A stretch of DNA of 64,000 nucleotides from Alcanivorax jadensis T9 (GTDB taxonomy: Bacteria > Pseudomonadota > Gammaproteobacteria > Pseudomonadales > Alcanivoracaceae). Shown piece by piece: positions 26,690 to 35,516 of the stretch (position 1 is the first letter of the stretch; each line of letters begins with the position of its first letter). Position numbers and translations under genes: made by a program. Under the pieces are notes generated by a model that made no database searches, was not told the DNA's origin, and saw only the letters and a program-made list of their open reading frames with translations. The stretch spans positions 124,001 to 188,000 of the forward strand of contig NZ_ARXU01000006.1 of the NCBI RefSeq assembly GCF_000756655.1, written 5' to 3'.

Positions 26690-27022
26690 ATGTCAGCACT
26701 CAAACTGCATTTGCTCGGTGCCGGTCTGGCGGGCTGTATGTTGCTCGGACAGACCGCGCACGCCAATCAGCAACAGGCCACCGTCATCCTCAGTCAGAGT
26801 TGCGAATACATGCTACTCAACACCCGAGGCGGCATGGTACTAGTGAAGCAACTGGACGGCACCACTCCCCAGGCGGGCGACACCCTGAAAGGCGATATTG
26901 TTGCCGGCGATTTCACCAATCTGCAGAACACCCGGGATCAGGCTTCCATGCAGGTGTGGGTGGATCTGGTAGATCCGCACAGCAGCAAGGCGCTAAGCCA
27001 GTACGGTCGCTACTGCACCTAA
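26690..27022 (+). CDS. Small exported protein, unrecognised
   Basis: The 110-residue protein has a signal peptide ending QTAHA, then a mature domain of about 85 residues rich in predicted beta strands (ATVILSQSCEYMLLNTRGGM, GDTLKGDIVAGDF, MQVWVDLVDPHSSKALSQYG). It contains two cysteines, one early (SQSCEY) and one as the penultimate residue (RYCT), which could pair in the periplasm. GGAAGGGA precedes the ATG. It stands alone between the acyl-CoA dehydrogenases and a convergent DoxX gene. No family is recognised. Confidence 0.75.
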   Translation: MSALKLHLLGAGLAGCMLLGQTAHANQQQATVILSQSCEYMLLNTRGGMVLVKQLDGTTPQAGDTLKGDIVAGDFTNLQNTRDQASMQVWVDLVDPHSSKALSQYGRYCT

Positions 27023-27041
27023 ACGGCAAGCCTGAAAGAAA

Positions 27042-27069
27042 AAGGCCGTCTCCTGATCGGTGCGGCCTT
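27042..27069. terminator. Weak hairpin between convergent genes
   Basis: AAGGCCG and CGGCCTT form a 7-bp stem with a 14-nt loop between the small exported protein gene and the convergent doxX gene. There is no strong T-run, so termination is only suggested. Confidence 0.45.
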
Positions 27070-27108
27070 GAACAATACTGAAGGGAAAAGAGCCCGACTT
27101 ACCGCCGA

Positions 27109-27495
27109 TCACTTTCTGATGGCATATTTGCCTGCCCCCAGGAAGAAGACGGCAACGGCAGAGAACAGGAAAAACCCCTGCAACTCCAATGCCCAGCCAC
27201 CTGTCTTGCTCAATGCAAATACCTCGCCCATGTGCACCAGCACAATGGCAACCAGCATATTGCCCGCGATCAGCACCGCACCAATACGGGTATGGACTCC
27301 CAGTATCACCATCAACGGCGCAATGATTTCGCCAATAAATACCCCGTAAGCCAGAAAACCAGGCAGGTTATGAGACGCCAGCTCTCCTGAAATCCAGCCC
27401 ACCCCGTGTTGCAACTTGCTGATACCGTGCAACAGCATCAGTAACCCCAACGTCAGACGCAGTACCAGCTTGCCGATATCCGGATTGTTGACCAT
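27109..27495 (-). CDS. DoxX family membrane protein (first of two)
   Basis: A protein of about 128 residues with four transmembrane helices. DoxX landmarks are LVLRLTLGLLMLLHGISKLQ, AYGVFIGEIIAPLMVILGVH, RIGAVLIAGNMLVAIVLVHM and ALELQGFFLFSAVAVFFLG. I prefer ATG 27495 (GGGAG 5 nt upstream) to ATG 27531, which lacks a good ribosome site. The family is poorly characterised; members are linked to quinone redox or thiosulfate metabolism and to oxidative stress. It is divergent from a second DoxX gene. Confidence 0.85.
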   Translation of the reverse strand: MVNNPDIGKLVLRLTLGLLMLLHGISKLQHGVGWISGELASHNLPGFLAYGVFIGEIIAPLMVILGVHTRIGAVLIAGNMLVAIVLVHMGEVFALSKTGGWALELQGFFLFSAVAVFFLGAGKYAIRK

Positions 27496-27689
27496 CTCTA
27501 CTCCCAGTGAATAAATATTGTTGTCCGCCATTCAACCGTTTAGCCCGGAATAAGAAAAGCGCCACCACAGAAAAATACATCTAATTATCAGAACAAAAAC
27601 AACTTAATAACGCACTTTCTTACTTTTCTTTTGATGCTTAAATACTCCCATCGCGTCACTAGCAACATTTAATTGAAAAGGAGTTCCCC

Positions 27690-28133
27690 ATGAAAAACCT
27701 GCTTGCCTCCCTGACCGATACCGACAACAGCTTCGCTCCTCTGGCCCTGCGCCTGCCAGTGGCCATCATATTCATGGCTCACGGTGCCCAGAAACTGTTT
27801 GGCTGGTTCGGTGGCCATGGCCTGGAAAGCACCGGTCAATGGATGGCGTCCATTGGTCTGGAACCCGGCTACCTGATGGCTCTGGGCGCCGGTAGCGCCG
27901 AATTCCTTGGTGGCCTGGCCCTGCTGATCGGCCTGCTCACCCGCCCGGCAGCAGTGGCCCTGGCTTTTACCATGATCGTGGCCATCGTCACCGTACACCT
28001 CGACAACGGCCTGTTCATGAGCAACAACGGCTACGAGTTCGGTCTGGCCCTGCTGGCCGCCAGCGTGTCACTGGCCATTTCCGGTGGTGGCCGTTTCAGC
28101 GCCGACCAGCCGCTCAACAAGGCCCTGCAATAA
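27690..28133 (+). CDS. DoxX family membrane protein (second of two)
   Basis: A 147-residue protein with four predicted helices: LRLPVAIIFMAHGAQKLFGW, MALGAGSAEFLGGLALLIGL, VALAFTMIVAIVTVHLDNGL and ALLAASVSLAISGGG. HGAQKLFGWFGG is the typical DoxX N-terminal motif. AAAAGGAG precedes the ATG. It shares a divergent intergenic region of about 195 bp with the other DoxX gene, so the two may be co-regulated. They are only distantly similar and not a recent duplication. Confidence 0.88.
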   Translation: MKNLLASLTDTDNSFAPLALRLPVAIIFMAHGAQKLFGWFGGHGLESTGQWMASIGLEPGYLMALGAGSAEFLGGLALLIGLLTRPAAVALAFTMIVAIVTVHLDNGLFMSNNGYEFGLALLAASVSLAISGGGRFSADQPLNKALQ

Positions 28134-28224
28134 GCCCGTTGAGCTCTGTCCTGCCCCACCCCATACTCCCGCTTTTGCGTCGGACCTGAATCCGTGACTT
28201 CAGCGTGGATGCATGGCGTAAAAA

Positions 28225-28305
28225 TTTGTTGTCACAGGGGATTTTTTGAAGAAGTATCGTATCAGGGAATACGATCGACTGAGAAAAACCCCCTGTGGCG
28301 ACAAA
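28225..28305. repeat. Long imperfect hairpin with 22-bp arms
   Basis: Arms 28225-28246 and 28284-28305 pair over 22 positions with three differences, all transitions that leave G-U pairs on one strand or the other. Inside, ATCGTAT and ATACGAT form a second stem. The element lies 50 nt before the quinone oxidoreductase gene. It belongs to none of the other repeat families in the window. Confidence 0.75.
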
Positions 28306-28356
28306 GGGTTGCGTCAGGCGCCGCGATGAAGCCATGGATTCAGGTCGGAGTCTGGG

Positions 28357-29380
28357 ATGAGCACTTTTCGTTACTGGCAGACAGCCCGCGCCGGCAATAT
28401 GGCGCGGCTGACCCTGCATACAGGCATGCTGCCCACCCTTGCGAACAACCATGTCCGCATCACGGTGCATGCTGTCGGCCTGAATTTTGCCGATATTTTT
28501 GCCCTCACCGGCCTGTATTCCGCCACCCCGCAGGGCGCCTTTATCCCCGGCCTGGAGTTTGCCGGCGAGGTAGAGGAAGTCAGCCCAGAGGCGGAAAGGT
28601 TTGGGGTGGGCGATCGGGTCATGGGCGTCACCCGTTTCGGTGGCTACACCAGCGTTATCGACAGCGAGCCGGAGTACCTGATCCCGCTACCCGCAGACTG
28701 GGACTACGCCCAGGGCGCCGCCTGGCCGGCACAGACCCTGACCGCCTGGTACGCCCTCACCCATCTCGGCGCCCTGCAAGCGGACCAACAGGTGCTGATA
28801 CACAGCGCCGCTGGCGGCGTGGGCCTGCAAGCCATGAAACTGGTACAAGCGCTGGGCGGTCGCGCCACCGGCACGGTAGGCAGTGAAGAAAAAGCCACCT
28901 GGCTAGGGCAACAAGGATTCGAGGATGTGCTGGTTCGGGCGCCGGACTTCGCCCGGCAACTGCAACGACATAATCGACACTTCGACCTGGTACTGGATGC
29001 CATCGGCGGCCAGGTTCAGACCGCCAGCTTCAACGCGCTCAACCCCATGGGCCGCCTGGTGGTCTTCGGCGCCGCCGAATTCACCCCCAGCCAAAACCGC
29101 CCCAACTACCTGAAAGCCGCCTGGCGCTACCTGCGCCGCCCCCGCTACGACGTGATGGCGATGATCAGCAGCAACCGTTCCGTATTGGCCTTCAACTTGA
29201 TCTGGTTATGGGAACAGAAAGGGAAAATGCAGGCGCTGCTGGAAGAGCTGAAAACCATTCCCCTGCCCCCGCCCCATGTAGGCCATCGCTTTGCCTTTGA
29301 CGATGCCCATACGGCTTTAGCACTACTGCGCTCAGGACAGTCTGTGGGCAAGGTGGTGCTGGACGCGGCACCTGACCCAG

Positions 29381-29385
<5 letters not shown>
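28357..29385 (+). CDS. Zinc-free MDR-superfamily NADPH:quinone oxidoreductase-like protein
   Basis: The 342-residue protein has the MDR fold: the N-terminal domain contains AVGLNFADIFALTGLYSATP, then PGLEFAGEVEEVS and GDRVMGVTRFGGY. The Rossmann domain contains LIHSAAGGVGLQAMKLVQAL, the AAGGVG nucleotide-binding motif of the quinone oxidoreductase/VAT-1 branch. No structural-zinc cysteine cluster is present. It probably reduces quinones or enones using NADPH. The final codons run into a REP palindrome (29381 onward). Confidence 0.88.
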
Positions 29386-29610
<225 letters not shown>

Positions 29611-29614
<4 letters not shown>

Positions 29615-29925
29615 GAGAAAAGCTGGCGGATTTGTTCGGCGCTGGTGGGCCGTACTACCCGGTCTATTTCCTTGCCATCATGGATCAGGATCAGCGTAGG
29701 CCACAGTTTGATCCGGTAGCTGCGACCCAGAGGGCGGCCAGGGCCATCGGCAATTTTTTCGTGGTGCACCTCGGTCATCGGTGACAGCACCGTTTCGATG
29801 TCTTTCTGAGCGGCGATGCAATAGCCGCACCAGTTGGCGCCGAATTCCAGTACCCAGGTGCCCGGCCGTTGTTCAACCTCCTCGCGATTGAGGGTTTCTT
29901 CTTCATAACTCTTCACATAATTCAT
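29611..29925 (-). CDS. Thioredoxin-fold protein
   Basis: A 104-residue protein with active site GANWCGYCIAAQ (CGYC rather than the CGPC of thioredoxin A), then the cis-Pro segment RIKLWPTLILIHDGKEIDRV and a C-terminal helix. No signal peptide, so cytosolic. Its role is probably a redox reaction with an unidentified partner. The stop codon TAG is part of the REP palindrome GTAGGAGC, so the repeat defines the C-terminus. A LysR remnant lies upstream. Confidence 0.88.
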
Positions 29926-29927
29926 TT

Positions 29928-30285
29928 CATATCCGCTCGATCAGACATTCCACAAAAGCCCGCATCTTGGTCGGAGCCTCGCGCCCCGGCGGGTAGACCG
30001 CATACTTGCCCTGCAGGTCGCCGACCAGTCTGACAGAACTCTCTTTTGATCGCCTCGCTCCAGCGCTTCGGCGGCAATGGAATCCGCCATCACAGAGATC
30101 CTCGCCTGGCGATTGTCGGCCGCGCCGGAGCTCTGCGGGTGGCGGCAGATACGCTTTTGATCGACACTCCCGCCAGTGCTGATCGGGCAATGACGACCTG
30201 CTGGTGGACGACTAGAGCAACAGCCGTTCCGTACAGGGTTGGTTAGGCCGTAGCACTGCTGGGTGAAGAGGATCACCCGCAACAC
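29928..30285 (-). pseudogene. Remnant of a LysR-type transcriptional regulator
   Basis: Two minus-strand frames together spell the C-terminal part of a LysR effector domain. One frame gives ARISVMADSIAAEALERG and KRVLSDW; the other continues with DLQGKYAVYPPGREAPTKMR and AFVECLIERI to a stop at 29927. The frame changes near 30015. The N-terminal helix-turn-helix half is not found upstream. It is therefore a truncated and frameshifted relic, not a short gene. The identification rests on the characteristic AVYPPGR...KMRAFVECLIER ending of LysR proteins. Confidence 0.6.
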
Positions 30286-30360
30286 GAACGTGAGCGCTTC
30301 ACTCTGGCCTACTGAAAACCGGAGCAGTGACTACCGCCGCTCCCCTTTTGGGTTTCTTTT

Positions 30361-31182
30361 ATGGTTAGATGCGGGAAACGGCAGATAACGGATAGCCCTG
30401 TGACTGAACAACCGGTAATCACCGAAACCCGCGACGACCTTTTCATTATCACCCTGAACCGCCCCGACAAGCGTAACGCGGTGGATCGCCCCACCGCGGA
30501 TGCGTTACGTACCGCTTTCGACGCCTTTGAGCAGAACACCGATCTCAAGGTGGCCATCCTCACCGGCGCTGGCGGCAACTTCTGCGCCGGCGCCGATCTG
30601 TCCGCCTTGTCTGATCCGCAACGACGCAATGAGATTGACGAGGCCGGCAGCGGCCCCGGGCCCATGGGCCCTACCCGTATGCTGCTGAGCAAACCGGTGA
30701 TTGCAGCCGTAAGCGGCTTTGCGGTGGCAGGCGGACTGGAATTGGCATTGCTGTGTGACTTGAGAGTGGCAGAAACGTCGGCCACGTTCGGTGTGTTCTG
30801 CCGGCGCTGGGGCGTGCCCCTGATCGATGGTGGTACCGTGCGTCTGCCTCGCCTGATTGGCCACAGCCGGGCCATGGATATGATTCTGACCGGCAGGCCG
30901 GTGGCGGCCGATGAAGCCCTGCAGATCGGCCTGGCCAACCGGGTGGTGGCCGACGGCACAGCACTGGATGAAGCCATCACCCTGGCCCGGCAAATCGCCG
31001 CCTTCCCGCAACGCTGCCTGCAGGCCGACCGGCTTTCAGCCTATCGACAATGGGACCTGGCGCAGGAGGAAGCCCTGCGCCAGGAAGGCGCCGGCGGCTA
31101 CCCGGTGGTATTCGAAGAAGCGATTGGTGGCGCCGAACGTTTCCGGCAAGGCGCCGGACGGCATGGGAAATTTGAAGAGTGA
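30361..31182 (+). CDS. Crotonase-family enoyl-CoA hydratase-like protein
   Basis: The protein has up to 273 residues. Crotonase landmarks are ITLNRPDKRNAVD, AILTGAGGNFCAGADLS (oxyanion-hole and CoA loop), AAVSGFAVAGGLELALLCDL (first Gly oxyanion hole and the Glu of ELALLCD) and RLPRLIGHSRAMDMILTG. At the second catalytic Glu of enoyl-CoA hydratase (FGQPE) this protein has FGVFC, so hydration may not be its reaction. The start is uncertain: ATG 30361 has no ribosome site; GTG 30400 is the alternative. The neighbouring LysR remnant may once have regulated it. Confidence 0.85.
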   Translation: MVRCGKRQITDSPVTEQPVITETRDDLFIITLNRPDKRNAVDRPTADALRTAFDAFEQNTDLKVAILTGAGGNFCAGADLSALSDPQRRNEIDEAGSGPGPMGPTRMLLSKPVIAAVSGFAVAGGLELALLCDLRVAETSATFGVFCRRWGVPLIDGGTVRLPRLIGHSRAMDMILTGRPVAADEALQIGLANRVVADGTALDEAITLARQIAAFPQRCLQADRLSAYRQWDLAQEEALRQEGAGGYPVVFEEAIGGAERFRQGAGRHGKFEE

Positions 31183-31245
31183 GTTTTGTGGAATGACCAG
31201 CCTGGCAGTGAAATACTAGCAGCCGATCCGGTTTCTCTGGCCAAG

Positions 31246-31271
31246 GTTCGCCATGCAAGCATAGCTCCTAC
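31246..31271. repeat. Solo REP-like palindrome
   Basis: GTTCGCCATGCAAGCATAGC followed by TCCTAC; the same sequence in the same orientation occurs at about 60905-60930. It lies between the crotonase gene and the convergent protease gene, followed by 7-nt repeats (31345-31375, CTTTCAA type). Confidence 0.7.
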
Positions 31272-31382
31272 AGCGCCATCAGCGCTTTTGCAGAAATGAA
31301 ACGCGGGCACAGCCTGGCAGGTTTACACACCAGACCCGCCCGCGCTTTTTCACTTTCAACTTTGCACTTTCAACTCAACCAA

Positions 31383-32768
31383 TCAGCGGATCACTACAAA
31401 GAACACACCGCCGTTACGATTCACCCGCAACAGCAGGGTGCCATCCTTGTCACTGATAGCATTACGCAGTTCCGCCGTGTTCACCACATCCTGACGGTTG
31501 GCGTTGATGATCACATCGCCACGGCGCAACCCGGCCCGCCAGGCGGGAGAGCCCTGTTTCACATCGTCCACCAGTACGCCGCTGTCCGCGTGCTGCAGTT
31601 CCCCTTTGCGAAGGTCCCGCAGGCTGGCGCCTTGCAGGTACTTGGAAACAGACTCCCCGCTGGAGGCCTGCTGGGATGACTCGCTGATAACCGCTGTCAT
31701 CTCCCGCTTTCTGCTATCACGCAGGACGGTCAGCGTCACCTTCTCACCCACCGGCGCCATGCCGACCTTGTTACGCAGATCCGCCGCCCGCTTCACCGGG
31801 CGGCCGTCTACGGCAATCACCACATCTCCACTCTTGATGCCGGCCTTCTCCGCGGCACCATCCTCTAGCACCTGAGTGATGACCACACCGCGCTGGCGAT
31901 CAACCCCAAAGGCCTCGGCAAGCTCGGCAGTGAGATCCTGAACGGTAACACCCAGCACGCCGCGGCGAACTTCACCATGCTCGATGAGCTGGTGCATCAC
32001 GTTCTCGGCCATTTCCGTGGGGATGGCAAAACCGATACCTACATTGCCGCCGGCGGGAGCGATGATGGCAGTGTTGATGCCCACCAATTCGCCGCGCAGG
32101 TTCACCAAAGCGCCACCGGAGTTGCCCGGATTGATGGACGCATCGGTCTGGATAAAGCTTTCGTAGCCTTCAATCCCCAGACCGGTTCGACCCAGCGCAG
32201 AGACAATACCACTGGTAACCGTCTGCCCCAGCCCGAAGGGGTTCCCGATCGCCACAACGAAGTCGCCCACTCGCAAGCCGGTGGAATCAGCAATAGCGAT
32301 TTGCGTCAGATCATTGGCCGACTCCAGCTTGAGTACCGCCAGATCCACTTCCTCATCGGTACCGACCAATTCTGCTGACAACTCGCGGCCGTCGGTAAGA
32401 GTGACTTCAATGGAATCCGCGTTCTTCACCACATGGGCATTGGTCAGCACATACCCCGCCTCGGCATCCACAATCACGCCCGAACCGGCACTGGCGGCAC
32501 GGCGCTCTCGTTGTTGATGCTCGGGAATGTTGAAGAAACGGCGGAAAAAGGGATCTTCCATCAGTGGATTTCGGGCAGTGCGAATCCGCGTTTCGATAGC
32601 AATATTGACCACCGCCGGAGAGGTCTCCTCCAGCATGGGCGCCAGCGATGGCAACGCCTGGCCGTCACTAGTGGCGGATGGCAATGCCGCCTGTGCTGGC
32701 GAAAAAACGATGGCACACAGTGCCAGTACCCAGACAACGGGTTGCAGCGGTTTTTTGGTATTCAACAA
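31383..32768 (-). CDS. Deg/HtrA-family periplasmic serine protease
   Basis: The 461-residue protein is proposed to start at TTG 32768, with GGAGG 7 nt upstream; no ATG fits. A signal peptide (PVVWVLALCAIVFSPAQA) is followed by the trypsin-like domain with H112 (TNAHVV), D142 (DLAVLK) and S217 (GNSGGA), then two PDZ domains (from about residue 260 and about residue 370; GVLGVTVQDL and LRDLRKGELQ). This is the DegP/DegQ/MucD architecture: degradation and chaperoning of misfolded periplasmic proteins. The ORF's upstream extension has no family similarity. 7-nt repeats follow the stop. Confidence 0.92.
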   Translation of the reverse strand: MLNTKKPLQPVVWVLALCAIVFSPAQAALPSATSDGQALPSLAPMLEETSPAVVNIAIETRIRTARNPLMEDPFFRRFFNIPEHQQRERRAASAGSGVIVDAEAGYVLTNAHVVKNADSIEVTLTDGRELSAELVGTDEEVDLAVLKLESANDLTQIAIADSTGLRVGDFVVAIGNPFGLGQTVTSGIVSALGRTGLGIEGYESFIQTDASINPGNSGGALVNLRGELVGINTAIIAPAGGNVGIGFAIPTEMAENVMHQLIEHGEVRRGVLGVTVQDLTAELAEAFGVDRQRGVVITQVLEDGAAEKAGIKSGDVVIAVDGRPVKRAADLRNKVGMAPVGEKVTLTVLRDSRKREMTAVISESSQQASSGESVSKYLQGASLRDLRKGELQHADSGVLVDDVKQGSPAWRAGLRRGDVIINANRQDVVNTAELRNAISDKDGTLLLRVNRNGGVFFVVIR

Positions 32769-32898
32769 CGTCGTTCCTCCTGTGCTGAGAAAACAATAAA
32801 AAAGGATATCGCCAGTGGAGACCTTCCCACCACCATACAGCGAATGCAGTGGCCGCTCGGGGCGGATAGCAACGCCGTACTGCTTTTCTGACATTGCT

Positions 32899-33576
32899 TC
32901 AGAGCGACGGTTCCGAGGCAAACACTCTCACCCCGTTGTACTCGCTGGATTCCCCCAGATCCGGCCAGGTGCAGGACTGCCACTGCCCCAGCAATTGGTA
33001 GCCGGGCGGGTTCAGGTCCGGCACCCGGGAATCGGCCAGCAGCACCTGGGCCGCCTGTTGGAAGCGGGCCAGCAGTGGCAGGTTTTCCCGGTCGTAGAGG
33101 ATATCCGCCGCGGTCACCAGATCTGCCACCGCCAGGGCACTATCCAGATCCTGGCTTAGCTCGACATTCACCCGGTTTTCCGCTGCATTGAGGGCGGTGG
33201 CATTGAGTGCATCCTGATCCAGATCGCAGGCAATCACCCGACCCGCTCCGGCCATAGCCGCGGCAATCGCCACCACCCCGGAGCCGGGCCCCACATCCAC
33301 CACACAGCGCCCCTTTACCCACTCAGGGTTCGCGAACAGAAACTCTGCCAGCACTTGGCCAGACGCCCAGCAAAACGACCAGTAAGGCGGTTCTTCCATA
33401 ATCGCATTGACGATGTGCGGGTCCAGGGCCTTTTCGGGAAACAGCTCATCCAGTAGCCATAAACGGATCTGTGGTGTCTTAGGTAAAGCCTGGCAGACCA
33501 GGGATACCGCCGGTAATACGCGGTGGAGCCGTTCATGTAAGGCGGCAAGGCCTACTCTTTCCTGATTGCTTGTCAT
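32899..33576 (-). CDS. Class I SAM-dependent methyltransferase (ETF-beta lysine methyltransferase-like)
   Basis: The 225-residue protein has SAM-binding motif I VVDVGPGSGVVAIAAAMAGA, followed by VIACDLDQDALNATALNA. An N-terminal helical part carries PPYWSFCWASGQVLAEFL, the WxFxWxxG block found in ETFBKMT/METTL20-type protein lysine methyltransferases and PrmA relatives. It probably methylates a protein. If the target is ETF-beta, this would connect with the acyl-CoA dehydrogenases of the window, but no etf genes are present. Divergent from the large exported protein gene; starts overlap slightly in the leader. Confidence 0.82.
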   Translation of the reverse strand: MTSNQERVGLAALHERLHRVLPAVSLVCQALPKTPQIRLWLLDELFPEKALDPHIVNAIMEEPPYWSFCWASGQVLAEFLFANPEWVKGRCVVDVGPGSGVVAIAAAMAGAGRVIACDLDQDALNATALNAAENRVNVELSQDLDSALAVADLVTAADILYDRENLPLLARFQQAAQVLLADSRVPDLNPPGYQLLGQWQSCTWPDLGESSEYNGVRVFASEPSL

Positions 33577-33626
33577 ACCCTAGGGCCTTGTTTCGCCAAT
33601 CCAAAATCGTCCAAGAGAATAACAAA

Positions 33627-35516
33627 ATGACCGGCAGACAGGCATGGATCGGTCTCACCGCCCTACTTCTCACCCTGGTGAGCCCATTACAGGCACGGGA
33701 AATCTGGACCGAGGGCGTCCCCGATCCCTACTTTGAGCATTTCCTGGATTTCTACAAGGCGGACCCCAGCGCCATGGGCCGCTGGGCCTCAGGACTGCGC
33801 AATATTTCCACCGACCAGCTTGATCGTACTCTCAAGGCTCTGGATACCACCCAGTTCACCTACCTCTACCCCATGGAGATGAAGGGCTTCGAGCTGGCAG
33901 AACATAACGGCATCCCTACCGAAGAGCTGTCACTGATGGCCGTGCGCGCGGGCAAGCTGATTCCGATTCCCTTCCAGATTGACGAGTTCGACAAGACCGG
34001 CCTGATCTGGATCGATGGCCACAATGATCACGAACCGGAAGGCGAGCCGGGTATTTTTGATGATTTCGACGAGCTGGCCTTCATGTTCCGTGACGGCGGC
34101 TGGGACCGTTTTGATCCGCAGCAACATGAGCTGAAGGCAGGCAGCATGCTGGAAGAAATCCGCCTGGACTCCCCACGAAACCAGCCCCGCTATATTTACC
34201 TGGTGCGCAATAACAGCGAACGCTCGCGGGCAGACTATGTGCAGGTGGATCTGGAAAACGGTCGCATCGAAACCACGCTGATGCAGATGGACTACGACGC
34301 CAAGGATTTCACCCAGATCCAGGGCATGTCCCCCCGGCTTGGCCCACATAAGGACGTAAATGTTATCGACAACATTTACGTGAACATCAGCACCGGGATT
34401 TTCAACCAGAACCTGAGAGTGGACCTGGATACCCGCAAAAACATCAAGGCCACCCCCGTTGCCGTCAGGGACGGCGCAGTCAGGGCCTCGATCCTGGTCA
34501 AGGCGCGCATCTGGTACGCCTTCATGCCAACGTTTTTCAGCCAGAAATTCCAGGTGGATTTCTACGAACAGTCAGTGACTATTCCTTCCCGCTTTGCCAT
34601 TGGCAGCGTCAAGGTACTGAAATTTTTCCTGATGTTCCTGCGCGAACCCCGCATCCACTTTGCCATCGACTTCCACAACCTGGAGGGTGCGCGGATCACC
34701 TATGATTCCGTCTATGGCAAGGGCCAATACGGTATCGTCGATGGTGAGATGAACGATTTCGAGCATACTCTCGGCGCGACCCGACTACCCGGGGACTGGC
34801 TGCATATGGATTCCAATCAGGGCTGGGAAATGTTTTTCAGCAACCATATGCCAGTAGTGCCTGATGGGTTGTTCGATGCCTTTCTCGATGGCATGTCCAT
34901 GAACATGTTCTACGAGGACGACAAGGCAAGCACCACCAAGTACGAGCGCCACCCGGGTGCCACCCCGCGACTGGGCTTTGAGAGTGAGGGCATGCCGCGC
35001 ACGGTCATTGATCTGCTTGGTGGCATCCCCAAACTGGATTATCTGGACATGGACAGCCTTGGCGAAGCCATTCTGGCATTGGCGGATGCGGAGGAAGACG
35101 GTGCCTTTGACAAGTACGACGAGGTGGTCAACCAGCGCTTGAGGGAACTAAAAAAGGAAGGTCGTTTTCCCTCGGTAGCGGCTCTGGCTGACGCGTTCCT
35201 GGCCGACCTTAACCGGATGAATTTTTCCGGTATCGCTCGCGATGATTTCAATAGCCTGATGCGCCAGGCCATACTGGATACCACCAAGCAGGTGGATCAG
35301 GTGCACCACGGCAAAGTGCTGCAACGCATGGTGGAACTGGCCGAGGAACGGGACATTGATATCCGCCGGCTACGCTACGCCACCATGGATAACACCCTGT
35401 GGTTCCCGGCCTGGGTGGGCGAAGGCGGCGCCGCCGACTTCCACTGGCAGGTCAGTCACGCGCCCAAGGCTATACCTCTGGGTCCGGTGAGTGCCTCTGT
35501 CGCAACAGTGCCGTGA
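33627..35516 (+). CDS. Large exported protein of unknown function
   Basis: The 629-residue protein has a signal peptide (WIGLTALLLTLVSPLQA) and no further transmembrane segment except a possible hydrophobic stretch near VLKFFLMFLREP. I chose ATG 33627 since it begins the signal peptide. The mature part contains acidic, aromatic-rich segments (IPIPFQIDEFDKTGLIWIDG, IFDDFDELAFMFRDGG, DNIYVNISTGIFNQNLRVDL) and a C-terminal helical region. No catalytic motif or domain is recognised. Similar proteins probably exist in other marine proteobacteria, but this could not be checked. The last 47 nt overlap the convergent trmH gene. Confidence 0.75.
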   Translation: MTGRQAWIGLTALLLTLVSPLQAREIWTEGVPDPYFEHFLDFYKADPSAMGRWASGLRNISTDQLDRTLKALDTTQFTYLYPMEMKGFELAEHNGIPTEELSLMAVRAGKLIPIPFQIDEFDKTGLIWIDGHNDHEPEGEPGIFDDFDELAFMFRDGGWDRFDPQQHELKAGSMLEEIRLDSPRNQPRYIYLVRNNSERSRADYVQVDLENGRIETTLMQMDYDAKDFTQIQGMSPRLGPHKDVNVIDNIYVNISTGIFNQNLRVDLDTRKNIKATPVAVRDGAVRASILVKARIWYAFMPTFFSQKFQVDFYEQSVTIPSRFAIGSVKVLKFFLMFLREPRIHFAIDFHNLEGARITYDSVYGKGQYGIVDGEMNDFEHTLGATRLPGDWLHMDSNQGWEMFFSNHMPVVPDGLFDAFLDGMSMNMFYEDDKASTTKYERHPGATPRLGFESEGMPRTVIDLLGGIPKLDYLDMDSLGEAILALADAEEDGAFDKYDEVVNQRLRELKKEGRFPSVAALADAFLADLNRMNFSGIARDDFNSLMRQAILDTTKQVDQVHHGKVLQRMVELAEERDIDIRRLRYATMDNTLWFPAWVGEGGAADFHWQVSHAPKAIPLGPVSASVATVP

